A DNA stretch of 64,000 nt, taken from contig AP026151.1 in the NCBI GenBank assembly GCA_030295235.1, forward strand, positions 434,001-498,000, given 5' to 3'. The notes under the pieces were generated by a model. The model saw only the letters and a program-made list of their open reading frames with translations. It was not told the origin of the DNA and did no database searches. Origin of the DNA: Fistulifera solaris. Lineage: Eukaryota > Bacillariophyta > Bacillariophyceae > Naviculales > Stauroneidaceae. The translations under genes were made by a program, and so were the position numbers. This document shows positions 21,922-33,420 of this stretch, one piece after another (the first letter of the stretch is position 1; every line of letters starts with the position of its first letter).

Positions 21922-22494
21922 CTAAGGTTGAAGTGCACAAGAAACCATTTGTTGTGTCATTTCTATCAGGCAAGTTAGTTGCCGTGTTATGCCATCTTCG
22001 TTTCGACATGAAGCATAGTCTGTAACACAAGATCGCGTCTCCTGTTCACTTTTGGTACATATAAGCTGACCAGCGGCATCAAAAAAGAGTGCGTTGCATC
22101 CGCCACAGTAGTCGTCGACACAAGATTCATACGACTCGTCGCACTGGAGAGCATCACAAGGTCGAATCAAGCAAGTCACTGTCTCCAATTCCAAGTCTTC
22201 GGAAGAACAGGATCGTTCACTGCATACCATACCACAGAATCCAGCTTCACATGTTCGATAACCGATGCATTGAGGTATAAAATGCAGATTCGAGGGATTC
22301 ATGCAATCTGCCACGGTCTCACACGCTCCAAAGGGTCGGCAACTTCCTCTGGAACAGTATTCGCTATCCGCCGCACAATCATTGTCGGAAGAGCAATCCA
22401 AAATACGTTCCTCCAAACGGCCGTGAAGCCTCGCATGAGTCATCTGGAGCGCTAGTGACAATCCCAGTGTTTGTAATACAATCGTGCGTTTCAT
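21922..22494 (-). CDS. Secreted protein with one 18-cysteine module
   Basis: 190 residues. Signal peptide MKRTIVLQTLGLSLALQMTHA, then a compact module with 18 cysteines between residues 34 and 146, followed by a shorter tail with four more. Landmarks are CSSDNDC, DCMNPSN, QCIGY, SCVDDYCGGCNALFFDAAGQ. The cysteine spacing matches each of the two modules of the next gene almost exactly. Extracellular and disulfide-rich by inference. I do not recognise the domain in any named family. The ATG at 22492-22494 is chosen for the signal peptide. Confidence 0.82.
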   Translation of the reverse strand: MKRTIVLQTLGLSLALQMTHARLHGRLEERILDCSSDNDCAADSEYCSRGSCRPFGACETVADCMNPSNLHFIPQCIGYRTCEAGFCGMVCSERSCSSEDLELETVTCLIRPCDALQCDESYESCVDDYCGGCNALFFDAAGQLICTKSEQETRSCVTDYASCRNEDGITRQLTCLIEMTQQMVSCALQP

Positions 22495-22998
22495 TTGAAA
22501 TATCGTGTGGGTAGTGTTTGTTGGAAATGCAATTTGTATTATGCGAAAAGATAGGAGGATGAAGTTGTGGGGACGGTTACACGGTTGTGCAAGATTGCGA
22601 ACTGATCTCAATCGTTGACGAAAATTGTGGTGAACGAAAAACGGTGTCGTCCGAAATGCGATGCTTTCGCATTCCAGCTAATCAGTCGTGGTTCCTAGTT
22701 CGTGATTCGGTATTCAGTCGTGATATGTCATCCTTCATTTTGTCCCGACAAGATTTTTATCATTATTTGGAGTCTCTAGGAATTCCTGGAACCTCAATGA
22801 TTTCCTTTGTATGTTCATCTTAGTCTATGCTTCAAGGAACGAGAGCGCTTCTCTTAGTGTCACCTCTCACATCGCCACATCCTTACGACAACCAGAAAGA
22901 GATGAAAAAGATTACTCTAGCGACTAAGATATTACTCCGTAGTTATTAAGACAATTATAAAGCTACCTTGTTACTATTACTTAACCTTTATGCAATCT
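22495..22998. other. Intergenic between the two cysteine-module genes
   Basis: No convincing ORF. Contains TTACTCCGTAG (22932-22942) and TTAACCTTTA (22981-22990), both related to short motifs found in other intergenic stretches of the window. Confidence 0.4.
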
Positions 22999-23928
22999 TT
23001 AGTTTTGAATCAGCCGACAAATCCTGGTCCGGATAAATACCTTGGCTTGGCACATGGACTGTTGCCATACGTCCGTTTGCTCGCACTGGTCCACGACACC
23101 GCAGTCACCATTGGGCCGTGCGTCTTCGCAAACGCGTTGACCGGCGGCATTGAAGAATATGCCTCTACATGTTCCACAGAAGGTATTCACACAAGATGCT
23201 GCTTCTTCTGTACAAGTTGTTACGTCACACGGAGGAGCGTAACACTGGACGGCTTCTTCCGATGAACACTCGCTCTCCGAGCAGGTCTTTTCACAGGTCC
23301 CGGCGACACAGGTTGTGTATCCAATGCAGTCAATATCCGTGTACGCGTTAGATGGGTTCAGACAGTCTACTGTGTCTTCGCATGTTCCGATTTCAGTACA
23401 TTGACCATTCCTACAATACATATCCTCACCGCAGTCCATGTCACTGCTGCAACCTGGTTCGACGGAATCATTTTCAATCACACACGCTTGTTCACCCGAA
23501 GCCGTGAAGAAGCGGGCATTGCAGCCCCCGCAGTCATCATTGACACACGAAACGTAGTCTTCAGAACATTCGGTGACATTACAGGGCAAACGTTCGCGGC
23601 AATCGACTTCGTCGTAGTTCGGGCAATGGCTACCCGCACATTGTACCAGACACTCGTTATCGCTACTGCAGTATAAATAGCCCAGACACTCGATCATCGA
23701 ATACAGATTGGATGGATTCTTGCAATCGAGAGCATCCTCACAATACCCACCGGGTCGACAGAGACCGCGGTTGCAGTAGTCCCCAGAGGCACAATCTTCG
23801 TCAGAACTGCATGTTAGTTGCAGCATACGATGAGATTGCTGATTCGTTTGTTCCATAGGAACGGAATTATGTGTGATGGCTTCACATCGCATCAAGAGTG
23901 CGAGGCCTAGGAATCTGTAGGGTATCAT
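22999..23928 (-). CDS. Secreted protein with two 18-cysteine modules
   Basis: 309 residues. Hydrophobic N-terminus (MIPYRFLGLALLMRCEA), then two tandem modules, cysteines 40-149 and 160-267, each with 18 cysteines in the same order and nearly identical spacing. Shared landmarks are CSSDxDC, DCxNPSN, CxGY, SCVNxxCGxC, and FFxAxGxxxC. Each module is about 110 residues. The paralogue immediately downstream has one module, so local gene duplication plus internal duplication is likely. The role is unknown; a secreted surface or matrix protein is plausible. No frame breaks. Confidence 0.82.
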   Translation of the reverse strand: MIPYRFLGLALLMRCEAITHNSVPMEQTNQQSHRMLQLTCSSDEDCASGDYCNRGLCRPGGYCEDALDCKNPSNLYSMIECLGYLYCSSDNECLVQCAGSHCPNYDEVDCRERLPCNVTECSEDYVSCVNDDCGGCNARFFTASGEQACVIENDSVEPGCSSDMDCGEDMYCRNGQCTEIGTCEDTVDCLNPSNAYTDIDCIGYTTCVAGTCEKTCSESECSSEEAVQCYAPPCDVTTCTEEAASCVNTFCGTCRGIFFNAAGQRVCEDARPNGDCGVVDQCEQTDVWQQSMCQAKVFIRTRICRLIQN

Positions 23929-24695
23929 CTTGAGAATTGCGCTAGTTGTTCAGTCTTTAATAGAGCCCGTAGTGTGTTGCTATATGCTTTGTTTGTTTGG
24001 CCATGAAGATTTCGATTTTATGTTGTGAATCGTTCGTCACTCAGTTCTCGTTGGCTGTCAAAAACGAATCAACAAGATCCTGTTCCTTTCGCACGTTCGC
24101 ATTTTCCGACTTCGTTGGACACGACTGGAAGAAAAGGAGACAGATAGAGGTCCAACGAGATCGTTAATAATCGTTACGTTTTCAAGTGGAACCAAGGTAC
24201 TTAAGTACTTATATCGTAAAAGGTGTAATTTAACCGCTGGATAGAAACACTAACGGATTTGAGAATAAACAACCATCATCATTTGCGGTATTTAGGTGAA
24301 TGCAGTATATCATGCCGGCTTTCTGCCTTAAGCGGGCGAGGGGCACGTGCCATCCAATCTATGTGACGTGTGACACTATCTACAATAGTACAAACATATT
24401 CGGGACTGAATCGAGTCGTTTCCACTAGTTAGGACCAATCAACGGACGTCGCAGCGGAATTGCCGGACCAATTGCAGATCGCACCTTTTTCGCGCCAGTC
24501 GCAAAAAGTGGCACGCAAGAATTTCAAGCTGCCGCTCTCTTTTGGATACATGAGAATACGAATCATCATCCGACCATGGGATGCAAACAATCCTTTCGAT
24601 TTTGCTGTTTCATTTCCTCTTCTCCAAAGCAACCAGCAAATCTACACTAATTTTTTTTGGGTGAAGTCGCTGAAGGCGCTTCTAGCAATTCAAGA
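23929..24695. promoter_or_regulatory. Divergent upstream region
   Basis: About 770 nt between the two-module cysteine gene (minus) and a membrane protein gene (plus). A short frame at 24576-24650 begins MGCKQSFRFCCF and ends at a stop just before a T8 run, in frame with the downstream gene. Its start looks like an N-myristoylation signal. Otherwise nothing recognised. Confidence 0.4.
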
Positions 24696-26628
24696 ATGAT
24701 GGTTACGAAGGAGATCAATTATTCTGAAAGTGGCGCGACTCGTGAAGAAAAGAAAATCGTTCTTTCCGCCGGAAATCATTCTCCTTTCGAAAATATTGAA
24801 AAACAAGAAGACAGTGTCGATGAAGCACCGGGGCCTGAATCGATCGTGTGCGAAGACGAGTCGTCGTCCTGGGGAGTTTTCATTTCCGAGGCCTTCCTCT
24901 ACATTCCGATGCTGATGCAATCGTTTCTCGCCAACCTGCATCGTTCGATATTCTGGGAGGAGGCGGTCACGCTGCTCTTTGATAAACACTCTTCGTTGTG
25001 GTTGCGGCGATGTCATGCCCTATTACTGAAACCGGGTGTATGGCCTCCTCCCTCATTTCAACTTCTGGTTGCTCTGACGTTGATCGCTCTTGTCGTGCAT
25101 CCGGACGGATTTACGTGGGTACTACTGGGGAAACTGAGGTACGTAGTTGTGGAATAGGATTGCGTGTTTGAAGAGGTTGGCATCTGTTGGGTTACTCCGT
25201 TCGGTAGAAGCGCACGTGATGTTCACTAAATGTCGGAAATGGTTCGACGCTCTAGACTTTCGCTAACGCATTTTCTTCTTTTCGCACTATAAAGAAACGG
25301 AATTTCATCCATTGCAGAAGTTACTAGAATAGGGTGGGATATCATCATCCACGAGCATGGGGCAATCCTATCTTCCGTATTGGCGTTGGCAACTTTTTCT
25401 GGGTTATTATTTCTGGCTTATATACTGAAAAGGACCCTTTCACCCCGTAAAGCACCAGAATCAGTAACGGGGGATAAGAATAATAGTGGGAGAGTAAAGA
25501 AGAAAAAACGGAAAGGAGGCCGCAGCAATCACCGCCTGGGAAAAAGTAAACCGAGATGTGAGTCGTGCGACAATGTTGACAAATCTTCGACAGGCAAGAG
25601 TCGTCATCCACAGCTTCATCATCGACAGCGTCGCAGCACGAGGAAGAACAGCGGAATCCTGACACTGTGCAAGAGCAAAGATTTGCAGATGATCATCTAC
25701 CGGTTTTCTCCAGACCTCTGAGTCCGACATCCGAGATGCCCAAGAACGTCGCCGACCCAACGACGCCTTCCGCCTCCGACGTATCCATAGGCAAAGAAAA
25801 ATCCATTTCAAGTTCGGCAATTTCTGATAGCCGGATATCAACGGAACGAATGTCACATTCGACTAGACCTAGGGATTTGCAGCGTGATCTGACCAGACTC
25901 AGCAAAAGCAGAAAGCAAACAAGTGATCCACCTGGAGCGAGAAAAAAGAATATTCGACGCGGACCTATACGCAAGTTTGCTTGCAGTGATTCCTTTCGAA
26001 GGTAACAATTGATGCCTCGCATAATGGTTCTCCAGCACGCCCCGAAAGTCAACACGACAACTTGAAATCTTTTCGATCTACTGCCGAGAGACTTGAAAGA
26101 GATAGCCATCCGAGTCAAGCATCGGCGGTCAGTCATGTTCCGAAAGAAACTCATTATGATAAGGATCAGTGGATGCCATCCAGAGGACAGATCCGTTTGG
26201 ACGCCACGTCTTCGGATTATATAAGAATCTCGTCCAGCGCAATCCAGTCAAGTGACAGCGTTCCAGCGCGACCGGCTATTCTCTACCGCGATGCTGTGCA
26301 TTTTCCTCAATTTCATCCGGCGCATAATAAATATGATTCGATTCAACAGCAACCCATGGACGCCAACTGGGAACAGCGCGGAACTTCGCTGAACTCTTCT
26401 GTGTGCAATATCCCGGCTCCACCGGGACTGAGTCATCCTGGGATCTACACGGGTGCAGCAACTGGAATTCCCTTTGGCGAACCCGCCTGGAAGTGTCATG
26501 AAACGACGAATCATCGATTGAAGGAAAACCCGTTTGAATCGTCCTGTTCGGCGGACGAAGAAGATCGGATTGATGCCGAGTTGCAGGAGCTGGGAGGGCG
26601 CATGGTGGGCAGTATCTTGGATTTCTAA
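24696..26628 (+). CDS. Unknown two-helix membrane protein, frame-broken
   Basis: Exon 1 (from ATG 24696) has an acidic start, a segment WGVFISEAFLYIPMLMQSF and a membrane helix (FQLLVALTLIALVV). A GTACGT donor at about 25139 is followed by an acceptor near 25319-25335; TACTAG|A keeps the frame without help. Exon 2 has a second helix (LATFSGLLFLAYILK), a basic patch (VKKKKRKGGRSNHR) and a long Ser/Arg/Pro-rich tail ending LGGRMVGSILDF. The frame changes near 25602 and 25998, each fitting one missing base. I recognise no family. The true start may be upstream at 24576 (MGCKQS), which would add a lipidated leader. Confidence 0.55.
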
Positions 26629-27008
26629 TTAGTTTCTTATTCATCGTTGATTCCCTTTTGCTTGATTGACGGAGATAAATGAAGGAAATCCAAAACAAAC
26701 ATTTAAAAGGTCTTATAACTTTGATCTTTAACTCCCTAAACGCTACAATGTTCATTTTAGTATGAGACATAGAGTATTCCAGACAATGACTGTGATTGGC
26801 TGATCGAGTCAGTCACGAGTCACGAGTGAAAACCTTTCGTGTTGTCGCGATGACCATGACTTTTTTTCGTTTCATCTTATTCTGTTACTCGTCTAGCCGA
26901 CGCAGTTGGAATTCATTGCGAAGATCATCCATATAAATAAAACTTCCACACAAAACACACAGCGAATAACGCTCCCGATCACCCCTAAAAATACCGAGAA
27001 GCGACGAT
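26629..27008. other. Intergenic
   Basis: Separates two plus-strand genes. No ORF or repeat of note apart from short CGAGTCA/CACGAGT duplications near 26805-26827 (cagtcacgagtcacgag). Confidence 0.4.
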
Positions 27009-29355
27009 ATGGTATCCGTGAAGCGACCCAATCCGTATTCGACTCCCAACAAACCGAAACGGTCATCCTTCCTCACGATACGTAATGTGCTCCTTGTTTT
27101 GATTGTTTGGCAAGCCATCAGCTTTTTGTTGAAATCATCGAAAGGAGGAGACAGCCAAAATTTGCGATCCTCTGGAGGTTTACAGGATGCTTTAAATGAT
27201 TTTGAAAATAAGGCCCTTCAAATGGAAAGCCATGTACAAGCGAGCATCCAAGACGAAATCCAGCATTTGGTACACGACAAAAAAGCCAATCAGCATTGAA
27301 AAAGTACCCGAACACCTACCTCATGAAGAGGTACACCTGAGTGATCACATCGAAACAGAAGAAGACGAAAAATCACCCGATGAAATCATACATCATGAGG
27401 AAATTGACATTCCGGAACCACGGAAAGTGGAACCTGTCGTACAGCAAGTCGAAGTGAATTTCAACGCCAATTCGAATGTTGTTTTGACCAAACATGGGAC
27501 GGGACCGACCCAAGTTGGCTTTGTCGCGGATTTCGAACACGATCGCCAGAATGCAGCGTTCCGTCAACATCCGTTACCGAAAAAAGGTCGGCATGTTCAT
27601 AAGGTGGCCGAATTGCTCAACGAAGACGTCAATTCCATACACGATTGTGAGTACATTGAGGATCGGCGTTGGCGACAACACAAGGCGTGCCGCGATCCGG
27701 ATACCGAACTCGTCGTTTACAATCCGGCGGCCTTTCCCAAAATATTCTGCGGTCATCAAGTCAAGCCGTTGCAGGCCGTGAAATTGCCCGAACACTGTCA
27801 CGAACCAATTCATTTGTCACCCGACGAAAAAGATCCGCCGGTCCACGGTCCCGGAATGCATCCCGTGATTATTCAAACAACGTTCGGTGCCAAAGTCCAC
27901 GAAGATGTCCACAAAGTGAAACATTGCGATGTGCCGTGTCAAATTGAAGGAGGTGCCTTTAAGGCACGTGAGTTGTTCATTGCAGGTTCCGACTGGCGCA
28001 TTACTCGTACCTGGGACGATCCTTACATCAATCCGAATGCCCGAGTGGAGCGGACGGACTATCGCCGTGACATCTTTTACTCGACCACCTCGTTCGATTC
28101 CTCCATACCACTGACATTTTATGATTTTACGAAGTATAACTTGCGCGAGTCTCCTGTGCTGGAGTTTGATAAGTTGGGCAACAAAGCAACTTATCTGTTG
28201 GATGCCAAGTGCAACGCTTCTCCCATTCGGCGTCAGAAGTGGTTCGCGGCGGTAGATGCGGTCATGGAGACCGAAGCGTACGGGTCCTGTTATCACAATA
28301 AGGATTTAGATGAGGGAGAAACCATCGAAACAATGGAAGGGCGAATCAAACTCTATCAGAAAAACCGAATTGCTCTGGTATTTGGAAACAGGTGGCGAGA
28401 AAGATCACATCACCGAAATGGTGTGGGAGGCGTTAATGTCAGGATCGGTCCCGGCTATTTTGGGTGCTAGCAACCTTGCGAAGCACTTACCACGAAACTC
28501 AGCAATATTCGCTTCGGACTTCAATAGCTGGGACAAGTTTGCGAATTACACGAAATTCGTTGCGTCGGACAAGAACTTGTGGGAATCGTATCAAGCATGG
28601 AAAAAGGACGAAAAAGAGTTGGCGGCATTTGAAGACCGCTATTCGTTCGCGAGGACCGATGAGAACTGTAGAATGTGTCGTTGGGCGTATTCCAAGCTTT
28701 ATGGACTGGGCTGGGACCACTCCAAGCAAGAAGTAACTGCAACACATATTGAACGCAAACTATGCGTAGATGCAGAAACGAAACGGGTCGTTCATCCGTT
28801 CACGGAGCATTGGACTGGCGCATCGCCCATTATAGATAAAAAGGATGAATGCCCAGGGTATGGAGTAGCTTCCGACGCTGAAATTAAATTGCCTGGTGCT
28901 ACCATAAAGCGAACTGTCTATCATCACGATGGTGTGACAGATATGGTATTTCACGACATCGAAGGTGTCGACGATGATATTGTATTGAGAATCGAAATAG
29001 CGGTGAAAAACTCCGAGGGCGCATTTTTCCGAGATACTCATACTTTGGTAAAGGATCACACACTCCGTTAGTCAGCAGTGCCACCATTCAAGATCGTTAT
29101 TCAAAGGTAACAGTTCTCGCAAATTGGGAAACGACAATCATTAGTCCCGAAGAGGGCGTTTTCGAGATTCACTTTCCTTCTCATAAAGATGATGACGCAG
29201 ATACAGAGCTGAGAAGAGTTCGTGTCGTGACAGAGGATCTTATTGAACTTTACGACAAGTTGACAGAGTACTATCCATCTTCATTCACGAAAACAATGAT
29301 ACAGGATTTCATTGATCCGCTTGAGATGTACTACATAGGCATAGAAGATAAGTAA
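27009..29355 (+). CDS. GT10 fucosyltransferase, frame-broken
   Basis: Type II Golgi membrane protein of about 780 residues. A short basic cytosolic tail is followed by one helix (LLVLIVWQAISFLL), a long acidic stem, and a C-terminal catalytic domain. The family signature is NRIALVF-ETGGEKDHITE, then MVWEALMSGSVPAILGA and PRNSAIFASDFNSWDKFANY, followed by a CRMC pair. GT10 enzymes transfer fucose from GDP-fucose to N-glycan core or antenna sugars. The frame changes near 27280 (A6 run, one base too many), 28388 (GG, one too many) and 29060 (one missing). After the last, the frame stays open to a stop at 29353-29355, adding a beta-rich C-terminal region (TPLVSSATIQDRYSKV...IGIEDK). The acceptor sugar cannot be inferred. 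Confidence 0.85.
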
Positions 29356-29445
29356 ACATTGATTCAGTATTGGATTTCTATGAAGGCATTTTTTCGTAAT
29401 GCACGATCACGGTTCAAAGCAACGAGCCTAGGTTACAAACATTTG

Positions 29446-31898
29446 CTATCGCCCTATCCTTAGCCAGCGACTCGTTTCCATTTTTACCGTGTCCACTGAG
29501 TTCGCCTGCATTGCAACAATAGACCTTGCACCAGCCTTGGGACCGCCAGTTGTACAGTCCAAAAGCTGAATATCATCTACAGGTATAAACGCAACAGCTG
29601 GAGGATTTTTGAGTAAGGATCCCATGGCAAAGCTGAAGGCACTTCGAACCATTGTGGAATCCATATGCTTCGTTGAGTAATAGACGCGGATATTCATCAT
29701 TAACTCGACATCGAAAGAAAGTTCTCTCTCAGATTTACGGTTTAACATCTCAAGCATTTGACCGAAAAGATTCGTCGCGTTGATGGCTAAAACTTCATCA
29801 TCGATCAAACTTGCTGTTACAATAGCGCTAGAAATAGCTCCCATGTCTGCTGTCCTACAAATCATCTTCACTTCTAGTCGAGGATCGCTTTGTGTCGATT
29901 TTTCAGGGACAAATGAGTATCCCGTTTCCCAGCCAAAATCAGGATAGGCCTTGGCGACTGTGCAGTCGTTTGGCGTGAAGTAACGTCTAAAAGAAAAATT
30001 CTCCATATCAATTGTAATGGCATAATCACGAGCTAAAGCCATGACTTCCACTTCGGCAAGGGCACCGACGGGCAGTTCTGGAACAGAGACGACTAACAAT
30101 GGAAGGAATTTCGCTCCCCGACGATCGTCTACGATTAAACTCGAGGTATTCGTCATTTCTCGCATTGTTTCTTCGTCTTCATATCCATCATACGAATCAA
30201 CTTCCTGGTGGTTGTTATTGATAGAATCGATAGTTCCAGTTAAAACGCCTCCGTTGCTCTGCAACTGCTCCATACAAATGGATTCAAGCTGGATCAGAGT
30301 CTCTGGATCGCTCAGCTGAATTGCTTTTGATGAGCAATACACAAGTCCGGATATCAAATGATCTAGTGATGTGGCGTCCAGAGCATCCAGAACACGCGCC
30401 AAATTTTTCCAAGCCTGTTTCAGTTGCAAGGACCACGATTCGGATACCAGAGTCATCGTCGCTGGTACCAGTCCAATCTGACCTGCAACAAAATGCAACA
30501 CGCTGCGAATAGTATTCACCTGGCTGTAGGGCCCTACACAAACGGGTGCCCAATGAGACCTCGATTGTACATGAAGAACATCACGCAACTTGGAAGTCTT
30601 ATTCGTCAAAGCGGCAACAACTGCACGATCCAAATTCGCGGCGTCGTCCAATCGAGACGGATCGGTTCGTAAATAAGCACCGCTCGCATGTTGGACCACA
30701 CAATCCATACTCACTCTCCGCCCACCGGGTAGAACGCCAACCGCTACACATGATCGAGAGGGTGGCAACATTGTCCCAAAAAAGTCTTGATAATGCTGAT
30801 TGATGAGAACAAAATGTGACATGCGCGAAAGGTACAAATGCACCATGACCACATCTTGGGCCGTGCAACCATGTTTGTGCAACACGCGTTTGAGTAAAGA
30901 AAATATTTCCAGCATCTCAAAGACGGCTTGATTGGCTTCAAATTCCTCTACCTGTTGCAAAGCCGCATCGAGCACACCCGGCGATGGGCTCATGATTTCC
31001 GACACATGCCATAGTCCACCGTTGGAAATACAAACATGAGGCAAAAAGCCGAGTTGTAGAGGTGCTGTGCTTCGATGAAGAGAATTCACCGGATGGTGTG
31101 TCGGATTGGGTGTGACGTTGGGCGGGGTATACACAAAGGATCGCCCGCCTTTCTTTTCTTCCGCATGACAAGCGCGGATCAGGAGTTCACCCGTTCCATC
31201 TTCGGCCGCACGGATTTCGACGTCATCTAGAACAAGCTTCTTGTGATAAAGAGGGCAATCCAGCACCAAACTTTCGTATTCTCCGCCTTCACCACATACG
31301 TGCATCTGATATTGCTGATGGAGTTTCCATAACAGAGGTTGCAGTTCCTGCAATGTCTTATTGAGGTGTCGATGGGGTACCAGACCTGGTGGAGCCGCGA
31401 CGCGAACCAGTACAGCGTGAATTTGATCGTCTTGGATCATGCGTAGCAATAATTCTTTTGATCGGCGATTCGCCAAAGAAACGACAGCGACTGTAAACCC
31501 AGCCTTCCGCATACAATATGCTCAATGCGAACTCGTTGATAGGTCGACAAAATAGCACCCGAACACACGGCGGATACTGTCGGAAATCGCTCCACGGCCA
31601 ATTGTAAAGCATGATACAAATCTTCGACTTCATCCGATGCATCTTCCTGTGAATACGTCAAACTAGTATGAATACTTCTTCCTTGACGAGGATACAAGAT
31701 CAGGGGTACTTGTAAGCATTCTTCCACTAGCACCTGCAGGGCTTCCGAGGCGGCCGTTTGGTACATGTACGACTCTTCTTCGACCGCCAAAGGCCGTCCC
31801 AGATGCACACACGCCACCAAATGATGGCCCAATCGACAAGCCTCCAGAATGGAGTAAATCGAGTCTTTGCCACCGGAAACGAGTGCTACAAAGTCCAT
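29446..31898 (-). CDS. DPH6: Diphthine-ammonia ligase with RidA domains (Dph6)
   Basis: About 817 residues. The N-terminal domain is an N-type ATP pyrophosphatase: MDFVALVSGGKDS, then SGAILSTYQRVRIEHIVCGRL. It makes diphthamide from diphthine on elongation factor 2. The rest contains two YjgF/RidA-like regions (near 30700-31030 and 30300-30560), as in fungal and plant Dph6 proteins. One base appears missing near 31500 in an A-run: LSFLWR-x-DQK continues as ELLLRMIQDDQIHAVLVRVA in the next frame. The start is the ATG at 31896-31898, next to the SGGKDS loop; an ATG 39 nt upstream is in frame. Confidence 0.92.
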
Positions 31899-32459
31899 AT
31901 TGCTGATTTGTGTATCCTCATTGATGTTCACGCCCAACGTTGTGTTGAATGGAACTCATGGATAGACTCCAATCGTCGGGTATCATTCGAAAGAAAGAAA
32001 GTAAAAGAATGAGGCGGTCGTCACGCCGCGATCCTGCGCGGCGACGAGAAGGCGATGCGGCGGTCGCCTTACAGGCAAACGGTTATTGCTCGGTACTGCA
32101 CGTATCGCCGTACGGACACTCGATTTAACTAAGGTTAGGAGGTCTCTATAGCTAGCTAGAGGAAGAAACGAAGCCATCGAATCACTTTTTTTAAAAATAA
32201 CTTATCTCTCATGGAATGGACAAACTCACTCATGGAACACGACGAACTAATGCGTCCACACATAAATGTATTTAGCATGTCGTAACGTTCTGTTGGTACG
32301 ACTAGAAAATTCTCATTATTTCGAAAATGAGCCATTCATGAGCCAATGCTACACTATCCAAAACGTACACCGATCGCCACTATCACGAACTGATAAAGAA
32401 ATTCCTTATCGAGATAATCAGCAAATGTTGATAAGGTAAACACCATTTCACTACTATGT
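31899..32459. other. Intergenic
   Basis: Between two minus-strand genes. Contains CTAAGGTTAG (32129-32138), a motif that recurs in several intergenic stretches. No convincing ORF. Confidence 0.4.
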
Positions 32460-33053
32460 TTAAAGATTCAACGAAACACAGCTGGGATCCTTACGACGCT
32501 CCAGACTGCGACTGAAAATGGCGGCGACGGGCGTGTTGCGGTGTTGTTGTAAACGACGCAACTCCACCAGCTTTTCGTGGGGCAGAGTCGATCCTACTGC
32601 CGCCGTGGCATTCGTCACAACATTGAGCAAAAAGAACGCCAAGATGGGCGAAAAGTCCAAACCAAAAATGGGAGGGACGACGCCGCGAAAGAGATTAAGG
32701 AAAGGATCTGTAATGGCGTAGACAGGTTGCAACGCCGCCACGCCTTGAGCTTGTGGGAACCAGGAAAGTAGAATGCGTGCCGTAATAATCAGATTGTAGA
32801 TACTGAGAAAGTTGGAGAATCCGCCGACGAAGACTTGTTCGGCAATGCCATTTCCGGGAATGGCCATGGCCGTGACAGCAGACGCACGGTTCTTTCGCAA
32901 CAAGCAACGCAAATCGGTGCGAGTGTCGACAAAGGAGCGGGAGCCGCGGAATGTCGTGGAAGTCGAGGTGTGCGGTAAAAACACCGAAGCTTGCACTGTC
33001 ATGGCCAGTAGACAGCAGCAGCTCAAAACCGTTTGTGCCGTTACAAATTTCAT
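32460..33053 (-). CDS. YggT/YlmG family membrane protein, probably plastid
   Basis: 197 residues. Signal-peptide-like start (MKFVTAQTVLSCCCLLAMTVQASVFLP) followed by a basic, Ser/Thr-rich stretch, as in diatom bipartite plastid presequences. The cleavage context (QASVFLP) is only a loose ASAFAP match. The mature part has the YggT pattern: NLIITARILLSWFP, ITDPFLNLFRGVVPPIFGLDFSPILAFFLLNVV, giving two membrane helices. In plastids this family (YlmG, CCB3) takes part in nucleoid organisation and cytochrome b6f biogenesis. Intact frame. Divergent from the acyl-CoA ligase gene. Confidence 0.88.
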   Translation of the reverse strand: MKFVTAQTVLSCCCLLAMTVQASVFLPHTSTSTTFRGSRSFVDTRTDLRCLLRKNRASAVTAMAIPGNGIAEQVFVGGFSNFLSIYNLIITARILLSWFPQAQGVAALQPVYAITDPFLNLFRGVVPPIFGLDFSPILAFFLLNVVTNATAAVGSTLPHEKLVELRRLQQHRNTPVAAIFSRSLERRKDPSCVSLNL

Positions 33054-33420
33054 GATGCAAGTAAGTTATGAGCAATTTATCTATCTGTAAGCAAAATAAC
33101 CTTGTCAAGGTTGTGAGTTTGTGTTTCTATCAGAGACAAGAACCTCAATGAAAGAGAGAACCGACAATGCATCCGATCGCTGACGTCGCGGTCAAAAAAA
33201 GAGGACGAAAAAATTTCGTAATAACCATGCGGCACTCGTTTGTCTGTGACTCCGTCCGTGTGTGTGACGTGTCACCTGTCGAATGAATTGGACTCGTGAC
33301 CCGACAAGTATGACTCGATACTTTGTTGTCGGTTTTCTTTTTGAAGGCAAAAAACAACGACGACATTATTTTCTCAAAACGCTATACACTACTTCTCCTT
33401 CTTTGTTGTAGCTTCGTGCG
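33054..33420. promoter_or_regulatory. Divergent promoter region
   Basis: 367 nt between the YggT gene (minus) and the MenE-like gene (plus). Contains GCTGACGTCGC at 33179-33189, a CRE-like TGACGTC element. No ORF. Confidence 0.4.

Noticed and set aside
24460-24699. 79-codon frame as a separate gene
   Set aside because: It lacks features and overlaps the start of the membrane protein gene in another frame.
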